The notes under the pieces: generated by a model | The model's input: only the letters and a program-made list of their open reading frames with translations | Told to the model about the DNA's origin: nothing | Database searches by the model: none | Translations under genes and position numbers: made by a program | NCBI RefSeq assembly: GCF_017356035.1 | Contig: NZ_JAFIQX010000002.1 | Coordinates: 248,001 to 312,000 of the forward strand | Length of the DNA stretch: 64,000 bases | Direction of reading: 5' to 3' | DNA from: Longitalea luteola | Lineage (GTDB): Bacteria > Bacteroidota > Bacteroidia > Chitinophagales > Chitinophagaceae | Shown: positions 41,736 to 50,053 of the stretch, piece by piece | Position numbering within the stretch: the first letter of the stretch is position 1 | Layout: the number at the start of each line of letters is the position of its first letter

Positions 41736-44027
41736 TTACATGCCGTACTGGGCCAGGAATTTGATACGCATGATCTTCAACTGCTCCCAGGTGAAGTTGT
41801 GCTCAGACAATTCTTCCAATGCTACCTGCAGCGACGAGGTTTCGCAGCCTTTGAAATAATCAATTATTTCATCCTGTTCATTCTCGTCCAACATTTCGGC
41901 AATGGCGTAATCGAGGTTCAGCTTGGTGCCGCTGGCGGCAATGGTTTCCATTTCTTCCAGCATTTCATCCATACGCCATCCCTTGTTCTTGGCAATTACT
42001 TCGAGCGGGATCTTTTTATCTGTCTGCTGAATGATGTACACCTTATTACCGCTCTTGTTCACCACGCTTTTCATCACAAAATCGTCCGGACGCACAATGT
42101 TATTCTCGGCTACATAGCGGGCTACCAGCTCAATAAAGGGTTTACCGTAACGAATGGCTTTGCCCTTACTTACGCCCTGGCATTTTTCCAGTTCTTCGAG
42201 CGTGGTAGGGTATAAGGTTGCCATATCCTGCAATGAAGTTTCCAGGAAGATCACGAACGGCGGCAAAGATTTCCGCTTTGCTTCTTTCTGGCGCAGTTCC
42301 TTCAGCATTTCAAACAGCTTTTCGTCAGCTGCTGCGCCGGTGGCTGCTTCTGCTCCTTCGTCATCATCGGCATTGGCCTCTTCGTACAAATTGTTCAATA
42401 CGATCCTGAACGATTTGGGTTTTTTGCCAAAGGCGTCTCCTGCCTTGGTTATCTTTAATACACCGTAATCTTCAATATCCTTGCTCAACAGACCTTCGAG
42501 CAACATTTGCCTGATCAGCGAATTCCAGTAATGGTCTGGCTGATCATTGCCAATACCGAATTCTGCAAGCCCTTCATGACGGTACATGGTGATATTGGGG
42601 GTTAACCGCCCAATGATAATGTTTACCACATAATCAGAAGCAAACCGTTCGTCAAGCGCTTTGATCACCTTCAATACCTTCACCACATTGTCTTTGGCTT
42701 CTACCTGCTCTTTCGGATGCAGGCAGTTGTCACACTGTCCGCAATTCTTCTCGGTATATTCTTCGCCGAAGTAACTCATCAGGATTTTGCGTCGGCATAC
42801 ACCACTTTCGGCATAGGCTACTGTTTCGCTGATCAGCTGGGCGCCCACCTCGCGTTCGCTCAGCGGTTTATCACGCATCAGGTGCTCGAGCTTCGATACG
42901 TCTTTATGCGAATAATATAAGATACATTTTCCTTCCAGTCCGTCGCGACCGGCACGGCCGGTTTCCTGGTAATAGTTCTCGATGCTTTTGGGAATATTAA
43001 AGTGGATCACAAACCGGATATCGGGTTTGTCGATGCCCATTCCAAATGCGATCGTTGCTACGATCACCTGAACATCTTCATTTAAGAAAAGGTCCTGGCG
43101 TTCAGCGCGCAACTTGCTGTCGAGCCCGGCATGATAAGCAACGGCTTTAATGCCATTGGCCATCAGCATGTCGGCCAGCTCTTCGGTTGTCTTACGGTTC
43201 AACGTATAAATGATACCGCTTTTACCTTTCATTTGCACAATGAAACGCACTATATTTTTGATCGTTTGATCTTTCTTGATCTTGGGCTGTATTTCGTAAT
43301 ACAGGTTGGGGCGGTTGAAAGAAGAGATGAAGATCTCGGGCTCTTTCAGTCCCAGGTTCTTGATAATATCGCTTTGCACTTTTGGAGTTGCTGTAGCGGT
43401 CAACGCGATGACCGGAATATCCGGATTGATCTGCGTCATCATCTCCCGCAGTCTCCTGTATTCAGGACGGAAATCATGTCCCCACTCTGAAATACAATGC
43501 GCCTCGTCAACAGCAAAGAACGAAAGCTTCAGGTCAGAGAAGAATTCCAGGTTTTCCTGTTTGGTGAGCGTTTCAGGCGCTACATATAACATTTTGGTGC
43601 GGCCGCTCAGCAGGTCATCATGTACCTCGCGAATTTCCTTCTTTGTTAAGGTGGAGTTAAGAAAATGCGCTACATCATCTTTGCTGCTGTAACTGCGAAC
43701 CAGGTCAACCTGGTTTTTCATTAACGCGATCAATGGGCTGATAATGATAGCTACGCCGTCGCTGATGATGGCTGGCAGCTGATAGCACAAGCTTTTGCCG
43801 CCACCTGTAGGCTTTATTACAAACGTATCTTTTCCTGATAATAAACTTTTGATGATGGCTTCCTGGTTGCCTTTGAATGAGTCGAATCCAAATTGCTCTT
43901 GGAGAGCCTGATGTAAAGAAGCGCTGGAAATAGTAGAAGAAGAGTTCGCCACTTTTTTCTTTGCTACTGTATTGTCTTTCTGAACTTTTGCCGTTTTTGA
44001 CGGTATTTTTTTAGATGTGGTTGACAT
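41736..44027 (-). CDS. recQ: ATP-dependent DNA helicase RecQ
   Basis: At 763 residues this is a long RecQ. An N-terminal basic extension (residues 1-45) precedes the helicase core with Walker A TGGGKSLCYQLP, DEAH box DEAHCISEWGHD and the QETGRAGRDG motif. The zinc-binding module (cysteines in CRRKILMSYF and CGQCDNC), a winged-helix RQC domain and a C-terminal HRDC domain (PFVIFLETSLQDMA) follow, then about 120 extra residues. It unwinds recombination and replication intermediates. SSB acidic tips recruit RecQ; the DUF3127 protein 10 kb away carries such a tip. A strong terminator follows. Confidence 0.96.
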   Translation of the reverse strand: MSTTSKKIPSKTAKVQKDNTVAKKKVANSSSTISSASLHQALQEQFGFDSFKGNQEAIIKSLLSGKDTFVIKPTGGGKSLCYQLPAIISDGVAIIISPLIALMKNQVDLVRSYSSKDDVAHFLNSTLTKKEIREVHDDLLSGRTKMLYVAPETLTKQENLEFFSDLKLSFFAVDEAHCISEWGHDFRPEYRRLREMMTQINPDIPVIALTATATPKVQSDIIKNLGLKEPEIFISSFNRPNLYYEIQPKIKKDQTIKNIVRFIVQMKGKSGIIYTLNRKTTEELADMLMANGIKAVAYHAGLDSKLRAERQDLFLNEDVQVIVATIAFGMGIDKPDIRFVIHFNIPKSIENYYQETGRAGRDGLEGKCILYYSHKDVSKLEHLMRDKPLSEREVGAQLISETVAYAESGVCRRKILMSYFGEEYTEKNCGQCDNCLHPKEQVEAKDNVVKVLKVIKALDERFASDYVVNIIIGRLTPNITMYRHEGLAEFGIGNDQPDHYWNSLIRQMLLEGLLSKDIEDYGVLKITKAGDAFGKKPKSFRIVLNNLYEEANADDDEGAEAATGAAADEKLFEMLKELRQKEAKRKSLPPFVIFLETSLQDMATLYPTTLEELEKCQGVSKGKAIRYGKPFIELVARYVAENNIVRPDDFVMKSVVNKSGNKVYIIQQTDKKIPLEVIAKNKGWRMDEMLEEMETIAASGTKLNLDYAIAEMLDENEQDEIIDYFKGCETSSLQVALEELSEHNFTWEQLKIMRIKFLAQYGM

Positions 44028-44479
44028 TGCTCAAAGTGTTTCCTTCGCACAGATTGTTTCAGAATTTAATTACCTGCCTGCTTATTGCCATGTTGAAACA
44101 GCAATAAATGGTTCAGTTGCCCTTTAGCAAATCGTCAGGTTGAATGGGTTTAAATCAGGCCATTAGGATAAAGATGTAACAGGCATCTTGTAAAGGGATG
44201 CGAATTTAATTCATTTTTGTTGTTATGCCAACCTTTTAATCCCCAATTCCTCATATTTAAAAACCTGTTTAAGTGTTGATCAGCCTGCATTTTAGCAAAG
44301 CTGTTAACAAAACGGGGTAACCTGCAAACAGCTTAACTGTATAAACGTAAAATTGTTGTTGTTTGTATAAGCTTCTGATAAATAATGCATGGCGATCCTG
44401 CTGTAATTGCCTGGCAGCTGCGCCGGATACGTTTCTTAACTATTTTAACAAACGTATGTTACTTCAGATAGCTTAAAGC
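44028..44479. other. 450-bp intergenic region, no gene seen
   Basis: Between recQ and kdsD. I saw no credible ORF, repeat or hairpin. The recQ promoter should be near 44.05 kb; the kdsD promoter starts at 44480. Confidence 0.5.
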
Positions 44480-44510
44480 TTTGTGTAATTAACATTTTCA
44501 AGTAGGTTTG
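44480..44510 (+). promoter_or_regulatory. strong Bacteroidota-type promoter of kdsD
   Basis: TTTG at 44480-44483 and TAGGTTTG at 44503-44510 are separated by exactly 19 bp, a full match to the primary promoter consensus. The expected start site lies near 44514-44517, just 3-6 nt before the kdsD ATG at 44520. The alternative TTG start at 44508 lies inside the -7 element and is thereby excluded. Confidence 0.8.
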
Positions 44511-44519
44511 CGCCTTAAT

Positions 44520-45497
44520 ATGTCTACAGTGTCTGCCATTGATATTAAATCTGTTGCGCTTCGAACCATTGGGTTGGAGGCAGAGGCGATTGCATCGTTG
44601 CAAACCATGGTCAACGACGATTTCGAGAGCGCTGTGAAAGCTATTTATGAAACCAGAGGGCGATTGGTTATTAGTGGTATTGGTAAAAGTGCTTTGATTG
44701 CCCAGAAACTGGTTGCAACATTTAACTCCACCGGTACGCCGGCTGTTTTTCTACATGCAGCAGATGCCATTCATGGCGATCTGGGCATGATCCAGCAGGA
44801 AGATGTTGTAATGGTCATTAGCAAAAGCGGCGAAAGCCCTGAGATAAAGGTATTGGTGCCCCTGGTTAAAAACTTTGGTAATATCCTTATTGGTATGGTG
44901 GGTAATACCGGTTCATTCCTGGCGCGCCAGTCGAACATGGTTTTAAATACTACTGTGTCGCAGGAAGCCTGTCCCAACAACCTGGCGCCAACATCCAGCA
45001 CAACGGCCCAGCTGGTTATGGGTGATGCCATTGCCGTGTCGTTGATGGAGCTCAGGGGTTTTACCTCCGAAGATTTTGCCCGCTTCCATCCCGGCGGTAC
45101 GCTGGGAAAAAAATTGTACCTCCACGTTTCTGACCTTTATGTGAATAACGAAAAACCCCGCGTGGCTGCTTCGGCTTCCCTCAAAGAGGTAATTGTTGAG
45201 ATCTCAAAAAAACGACTGGGAACAACAGCCGTTACCGATGAAAACAATCGCCTGCTGGGCATCATCACCGACGGTGATCTAAGACGCATGCTCGAAAAGA
45301 ACATCCCTTTAGACAGTGTAACAGCGAAAGAGATAATGACGGTTAATCCGAAAACCATTACAGCCGATGCATTGGCTGTAGAAGCGCTGGATCGCCTGCG
45401 CAAATTTGATATCAACCAACTGGTGGTTATAGCCGGCGATTCAACATATCTTGGGTTCATTCATTTGCATGACCTGATCAGGGAAGGGCTCATATAG
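44520..45497 (+). CDS. kdsD: D-arabinose-5-phosphate isomerase (KpsF/GutQ type)
   Basis: This 325-residue protein has an N-terminal SIS domain (ISGIGKSALIAQKL, VMVISKSGESPEIK, HGDLGM) and two C-terminal CBS domains (from about residue 200). It converts ribulose 5-phosphate to arabinose 5-phosphate, the first step of Kdo synthesis. The promoter TTTG-N19-TAGGTTTG ends nine bases before the ATG, so the mRNA has almost no leader. It heads a run of six plus-strand genes through 49.6 kb. With kdsB and kdnB at the other end of the window it forms the Kdo supply set. Confidence 0.95.
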   Translation: MSTVSAIDIKSVALRTIGLEAEAIASLQTMVNDDFESAVKAIYETRGRLVISGIGKSALIAQKLVATFNSTGTPAVFLHAADAIHGDLGMIQQEDVVMVISKSGESPEIKVLVPLVKNFGNILIGMVGNTGSFLARQSNMVLNTTVSQEACPNNLAPTSSTTAQLVMGDAIAVSLMELRGFTSEDFARFHPGGTLGKKLYLHVSDLYVNNEKPRVAASASLKEVIVEISKKRLGTTAVTDENNRLLGIITDGDLRRMLEKNIPLDSVTAKEIMTVNPKTITADALAVEALDRLRKFDINQLVVIAGDSTYLGFIHLHDLIREGLI

Positions 45498-45516
45498 ATG
45501 GCATAATACAACAGGA

Positions 45517-45530
45517 TTGTAACTTTACAA
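45517..45530 (+). promoter_or_regulatory. inverted repeat TTGTAA-CT-TTACAA before manC
   Basis: This perfect 6+6 dyad (spacer CT) lies 79 bp before the next start codon. The included 11-mer TTGTAACTTTA also occurs at 23612 and 30194, in intergenic DNA upstream of plus-strand genes, and could be a promoter core. Confidence 0.4.
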
Positions 45531-45608
45531 AGAATGTTGTAAGTAATGCCACATTAAGCAATAAACGAATTAATCTCCTGGCTTGGCCGAAGGACAATAA
45601 TATAAAAA

Positions 45609-46691
45609 ATGAACAAACATACTTACGTAGCAATAATGGCAGGTGGAATAGGCAGTCGTTTCTGGCCTATGAGCCGTACAAATTACCCTAAACAGTTCCT
45701 GGATATACTGAATACCGGTAAAACCCTCATCCAGGCTACGTATGACCGGTTTGCTGCCTTTATTCCGGCTGAAAACATTTATGTAGTCACTTCCAATGAA
45801 TATATAAATATTGTAAAAAAGCAATTGCCCCAATTGCCGTTACAAAATATCCTGGGCGAACCTTCCCGCAAGAATACAGCGCCTTGTATTGCTTATATCT
45901 CCTATAAACTGCATGAGCTCGATCCGCAGGCTTCAATGATCATAGCACCGTCGGATCACCTGATCCTTGATCCGGTTGCCTTTAATAAGGTTTGTCTGGA
46001 AGCGCTTGGTTTTGTTGGCGAGCACAATGCGCTGGTAACGCTCGGCATAAAGCCAACCTATCCCAATACGGGGTATGGCTATATTCAATATGAACAGCAG
46101 GCCGTAAGCGATAATGTATATAAAGTAAAGACCTTCACCGAAAAGCCGAACCTGGAACTGGCCAAAACCTTTATTGCCAGCGGTGAGTTCCTCTGGAATG
46201 CCGGCATCTTCGTTTGGCAGGTAAAGAACATTCTTGCTGCCTTTGAGAAACACCTGCCCGAAATGTATGATGTATTTGAAGCGGAAAGAACACATTTTAA
46301 TACCACAGAGGAGATTGCGGCCTTACAACGCGTATATCCTCTCTGTACGAACATTTCCATCGACTTTGGCATTATGGAAAAGGCCGATAATGTGTATGTT
46401 ATTCCTTCCTCGTTTGGCTGGAGCGACCTTGGTAGCTGGAACAGCGCCTGGGAGAATTTGGAGAAGGACGACAGGAGCAATGCTTACGGTGGCGGAAACG
46501 TTATCGTATTCGATACGCAGGGCTGTATGATCCAAACACCGGAAAACAAGCTGGTGCTGCTGCAGGGGATGGAAGACTTCATCGTGGTAGATACCAATGA
46601 TGTTCTGCTCATCTGCAAAAGAGAAAAAGAGCAGGAGATCAAGGAGTATGTGGCAGAAGTGAAAAGGAATAAGGGCGACAAGTATCTTTAA
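45609..46691 (+). CDS. manC: mannose-1-phosphate guanylyltransferase
   Basis: The 360-residue protein has the nucleotidyltransferase motif AGGIGSRFWPMSR and QFLDI at the N terminus and the FTEKP and GMED segments of ManC-type enzymes. It makes GDP-mannose from mannose 1-phosphate and GTP. It lacks the C-terminal isomerase domain of bifunctional forms. It follows kdsD by 111 bp, so sugar-nucleotide supply genes are clustered here. A GDP-mannose-dependent dolichol-phosphate-type transferase homologue lies 5 kb upstream at 39.9 kb. Confidence 0.93.
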   Translation: MNKHTYVAIMAGGIGSRFWPMSRTNYPKQFLDILNTGKTLIQATYDRFAAFIPAENIYVVTSNEYINIVKKQLPQLPLQNILGEPSRKNTAPCIAYISYKLHELDPQASMIIAPSDHLILDPVAFNKVCLEALGFVGEHNALVTLGIKPTYPNTGYGYIQYEQQAVSDNVYKVKTFTEKPNLELAKTFIASGEFLWNAGIFVWQVKNILAAFEKHLPEMYDVFEAERTHFNTTEEIAALQRVYPLCTNISIDFGIMEKADNVYVIPSSFGWSDLGSWNSAWENLEKDDRSNAYGGGNVIVFDTQGCMIQTPENKLVLLQGMEDFIVVDTNDVLLICKREKEQEIKEYVAEVKRNKGDKYL

Positions 46692-46749
46692 TAATAAAAG
46701 TGCTAATTTGAATTGAAAATGCAGGACAGGAAGGCATTTTCAAATTAAT

Positions 46750-47466
46750 ATGGTTACACTCAACAATATTCTTTTCCTCGATATTGAAACCGTTCCGCAG
46801 TACGATTGCTACGATAAAATGCCCACCGAATGGAAAGCCCTGTGGGATTTGAAAGCATCCTACCTGATCCGAAACAAAGAAGAAGAAACGGTAGAAACCA
46901 TTTACAACCGGGCAGGGATCTATTCGGAGTTCGGAAAAATTGTATGTATCAGCTGTGGCATTATCCAGGGCTACCATCCGGTAAAAAAACTGGTGATTAA
47001 ATCATTTTGCGGGGAAGATGAGAAAGAAGTGTTGTTGCAGTTCGCCGACATGCTGAAACGCTGGGCAACCGATGCCAATAAATGTTTATGCGCCCACAAC
47101 GGAAAAGAGTTCGACTTTCCCTTCCTGTGCAGGCGAATGATCATTCACAATATTCCAATACCCGCTATTTTGAATACCCGTGGCAAAAAGCCCTGGGAAA
47201 TAAGCCACCTCGATACCATGGACCTTTGGCGTTTCGGGGACTATAAAACGTTTACATCATTGAACCTGCTGGCCTGCACCCTGGGCGTTCCCACCCCTAA
47301 GGATGATATTGATGGCAGCATGGTATGGCAGGTGTATTGGAAAGACAAGGACCTGGATCGTATCGTTAACTATTGTCAGAAGGACGTGGTTACCGTAGCC
47401 CAGGTTTATTTGCGCATGACCGGTGAAGAACCCATTGCTGCCGAAAATATAGAGATCAAACAATAA
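46750..47466 (+). CDS. predicted 3'-5' exonuclease (PolB-like, DEDDy type)
   Basis: At 238 residues this matches the PF10108-type DNA polymerase B exonuclease-like family. The catalytic motifs are D11/E13 in FLDIETVP, an Asp in KEFDFPFL, and YCQKD with Tyr and Asp four residues apart, the DEDDy arrangement. It should degrade single-stranded DNA in the 3'-5' direction. It sits 58 bp downstream of manC and 45 bp upstream of the MmcQ-like gene, in the same transcript. Confidence 0.88.
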   Translation: MVTLNNILFLDIETVPQYDCYDKMPTEWKALWDLKASYLIRNKEEETVETIYNRAGIYSEFGKIVCISCGIIQGYHPVKKLVIKSFCGEDEKEVLLQFADMLKRWATDANKCLCAHNGKEFDFPFLCRRMIIHNIPIPAILNTRGKKPWEISHLDTMDLWRFGDYKTFTSLNLLACTLGVPTPKDDIDGSMVWQVYWKDKDLDRIVNYCQKDVVTVAQVYLRMTGEEPIAAENIEIKQ

Positions 47467-47511
47467 CATTTAATTACGCGATACATTTTTATATCCTTAA
47501 AGTGAAGCGGT

Positions 47512-47871
47512 ATGGACATTGAATCTCTTCGCGAATATTGTTTATCAAAACCCGCTGTTGAAGAAACTTTTCCTTTCGGACCCGATACGCTTGTGTACAA
47601 GGTCGGGGGTAAAATTTTTTTAATTTGCGGGCTCGATTCCGATACATTACAGTTTAATGTTAAATGCGATCCGGAGAAAGCGATAGAACTGCGAGAGCGT
47701 TATGATTGTGTGCAACCGGGCTATCATATGAATAAAAAACACTGGAATACCATTTTAGTGGATGGAACAGTATCCAATTCGATGCTGAAAGAATGGATCA
47801 ATGATTCATACGACCTGATCGTAGAAAGCCTGCCGGCAAAAGCACGGGAACAATTGAAAGGAAAGAAGTAA
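47512..47871 (+). CDS. MmcQ/YjbR-family protein
   Basis: The 119-residue product matches the MmcQ/YjbR double-wing fold, with LREYCLSKPAVEETFPFGPD near the start and PGYHMNKKHWNTI before the end. Members bind DNA or act as small regulators; no enzymatic role is known. It is 26 bp upstream of the aminotransferase and 45 bp downstream of the exonuclease. Confidence 0.88.
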   Translation: MDIESLREYCLSKPAVEETFPFGPDTLVYKVGGKIFLICGLDSDTLQFNVKCDPEKAIELRERYDCVQPGYHMNKKHWNTILVDGTVSNSMLKEWINDSYDLIVESLPAKAREQLKGKK

Positions 47872-47897
47872 TTTTTGCCACTATTTCAAATTTTACC

Positions 47898-49049
47898 TTG
47901 AGCCATCTTCATATACAATCGAAATTACCTGAAGTAGGGACTACCATTTTTACCGTAATGAGCGCCCTGGCAGCCGAGTTTAAAGCCGTAAACCTGGGCC
48001 AGGGATTTCCCGACTATCCCATGAGTGCTGAATTGACCGCGCTGGTAACGGAGGCCATGAACAAGGGTTATAATCAATACTCGCCGATGCCGGGCTGGAT
48101 GCCGTTGCGGGAAGCCATTGCTGAAAAGATCGCTTTTTTGTATAACGCGGCGGTCAATCCTGAAACTGAAATAACCATTACTCCCGGCGGAACCTATGCC
48201 ATTTATACAGCGCTTACTACTGTTTTACGACCCGGCGATGAGGTCATCGTTTTTGAGCCCGGTTATGATAGTTACATTCCTAACATCATTGTGAACGGCG
48301 CCATTCCTGTTCGCATCGATCTGCTGTTTCCCGATTACAGGATCGACTGGGAAAAAGTGCGTGCGGCAATCACGCCTAAAACGAGGATGATCATGCTGAA
48401 TTCACCGCATAATCCCACGGGCGCCGTGCTGCGGGAAGAAGATATTCAGCAACTGCGCAACCTGGTGCAAAACACCAATATTATCATTGTTTCTGACGAA
48501 GTATATGAACATATCGTTTTTGATAATGTAAAACATCAGTCCATCTTACGATATCCCGACCTGGCACAGCGCAGTTTTGTATGTTTTTCATTTGGAAAAG
48601 TATACCATTGCACCGGCTGGAAGCTCGGCTATTGTATTGCGCCTGCGGCTTTCACCAGTGAATTCCGGAAAGTGCACCAGTTCAATTGCTTTAGCTGTCA
48701 TACCCCGTCACAGGTAGCGCTGGCTACCTTTCTTCGGAATAAGGAGTCTTATTTATCCCTCGGTTCATTTTTGCAGCAAAAACGCGACTATTTTCTGCAG
48801 TTGATGAAGAGTACCCGGTTTACCATGCTGGATAGCAAAGGCAGTTATTTTATCTGCGCCCAATATGACCGGATCAGTGATGAAAGTGATAAGGAATTCG
48901 CCATCCGTATCACGAAAGAATTCGGGGTAGCGGTTATCCCTGTTTCTGCCTTTTACCAGGATGCTACTGATAACAAAGTGGTTCGTTTTTGTTTTGGCAA
49001 AAAAGAAGAGACTCTGGCCCTGGCGGCAGAACGGTTAAGCCGTATCTAA
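47898..49049 (+). CDS. PLP-dependent aminotransferase (methionine aminotransferase type)
   Basis: This 383-residue class I/II aminotransferase has PNI-type substrate loop residues, the PLP-contacting lysine in CFSFGKVYHCTGWKLGY, and the NSPHNPTG motif. The N-terminal VNLGQGFPDYP resembles YbdL/KAT-like enzymes that transaminate methionine or kynurenine-type substrates. The start is TTG at 47898. It is the fifth gene of the kdsD run; a link to Kdo is not evident. Confidence 0.9.
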   Translation: MSHLHIQSKLPEVGTTIFTVMSALAAEFKAVNLGQGFPDYPMSAELTALVTEAMNKGYNQYSPMPGWMPLREAIAEKIAFLYNAAVNPETEITITPGGTYAIYTALTTVLRPGDEVIVFEPGYDSYIPNIIVNGAIPVRIDLLFPDYRIDWEKVRAAITPKTRMIMLNSPHNPTGAVLREEDIQQLRNLVQNTNIIIVSDEVYEHIVFDNVKHQSILRYPDLAQRSFVCFSFGKVYHCTGWKLGYCIAPAAFTSEFRKVHQFNCFSCHTPSQVALATFLRNKESYLSLGSFLQQKRDYFLQLMKSTRFTMLDSKGSYFICAQYDRISDESDKEFAIRITKEFGVAVIPVSAFYQDATDNKVVRFCFGKKEETLALAAERLSRI

Positions 49050-49102
49050 ATTCTCAGCCGTTTTTGCATGAAAATAGCCGCCTGATTTTTTAAATTAGTG
49101 AT

Positions 49103-49594
49103 ATGATCTCACTGCTACCAATGCTGCAGGAACATGCCGGTCCCGTACTGGAGATATATGGCCATGGCATTGCTTCAGGAATGGCTACTTTCGAAACGGA
49201 GGTGCCCCGATGGGAAATGTTTGACAGGAAATATTTACCACACTCAAGAATAATCGCAATAATTGATAACCAACCGGTGGGTTGGGCCGCGCTGTCGCCT
49301 GTTTCAACAAGAACCTGTTACAGGGGAGTGGCAGAAGTAAGTGTGTACGTTCATCAGCAACACCAGCGCAAAGGGATCGGCAGAACATTACTGGTTGAAT
49401 TGATCGATGCCAGCGAGCGTAATGGAATATGGTCATTATTAAGCGTGATCCATGAAGAAAACCGCGCCAGTATTCACCTGCATGAGCAATGTGGCTTCCG
49501 TTATATTGGTTATCGAGAGCGCATAGCCCAGCTGCATGGCGTCTGGCGTTCGACCGTTATGCTGGAAAAGCGAAGTAAATTGGTAGGACAATAA
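49103..49594 (+). CDS. GNAT acetyltransferase (phosphinothricin acetyltransferase type)
   Basis: At 163 residues this is a single GNAT domain with the acetyl-CoA motif HQQHQRKGIGRTLL and a C-terminal GFRYIGYRERIAQLHG. It resembles PAT/YncA-type N-acetyltransferases that act on methionine sulfone or phosphinothricin-like substrates. It is the last gene of the kdsD run, 53 bp behind the aminotransferase. The nearest terminator is about 320 bp downstream. Confidence 0.88.
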   Translation: MISLLPMLQEHAGPVLEIYGHGIASGMATFETEVPRWEMFDRKYLPHSRIIAIIDNQPVGWAALSPVSTRTCYRGVAEVSVYVHQQHQRKGIGRTLLVELIDASERNGIWSLLSVIHEENRASIHLHEQCGFRYIGYRERIAQLHGVWRSTVMLEKRSKLVGQ

Positions 49595-49910
49595 GAAATT
49601 TTAGAATAAGCAATATATTTTATCCCTCCTCTCATTACATCTTCTCTCAATCAGACACTATCTGGTAACCATTGCATCTATACCCATTTAAGGTTTTCAT
49701 AACAAACTTTTTATGCAGTACGGGGTCATATATATGTGTATAACAGCGCTGACAGCCTGATTTTGTTATGTGTTGGTTAACGGAGTCATTGGTACAAACG
49801 CAGCCAAAGAAATACACGTAAAATCTACTATTCTACCGAATAATGCCATTGTAACTATAGCATAAAGTAATTATCAGGACGGTTTATTTTTCATGGATTG
49901 GACAAAACAG

Positions 49911-49945
49911 AAGGGGCTTTTTCGCGAGCCCCTTTTTTATTTTGG
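49911..49945 (+). terminator. rho-independent terminator 317 bp after the GNAT gene
   Basis: AAGGGGCT at 49911-49918 pairs with AGCCCCTT at 49927-49934 around an 8-nt loop, followed by TTTTATTTT. It may end the long kdsD transcript or a short RNA from 49.6-49.9 kb. Confidence 0.8.
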
Positions 49946-49951
49946 ATTAGA

Positions 49952-50051
49952 GATTTTGAGATCTTTTGATTTTCTAAGGCCGCACTCCGAAAAGCGGCTT
50001 AGTCGCTATTCTCTTAAAATCGCCGAAATCGCAAAATCTCAACATCAAAAT
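49952..50051. repeat. word-repeat hairpin between convergent genes
   Basis: GAGATTTTGAGATC and GATTTTC words on the left face complementary words (GAAATCGC, AAAATCTCAAC, ATCAAAATT) on the right, with an inner GCCGC...GCGGC stem. It ends three bases before the feoB stop codon. Confidence 0.65.
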
Positions 50052-50053
50052 TT

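Noticed and set aside
44508-44519. TTG start codon upstream of the kdsD ATG
   Set aside because: It lies inside the -7 promoter element, so it would not be in the transcript.
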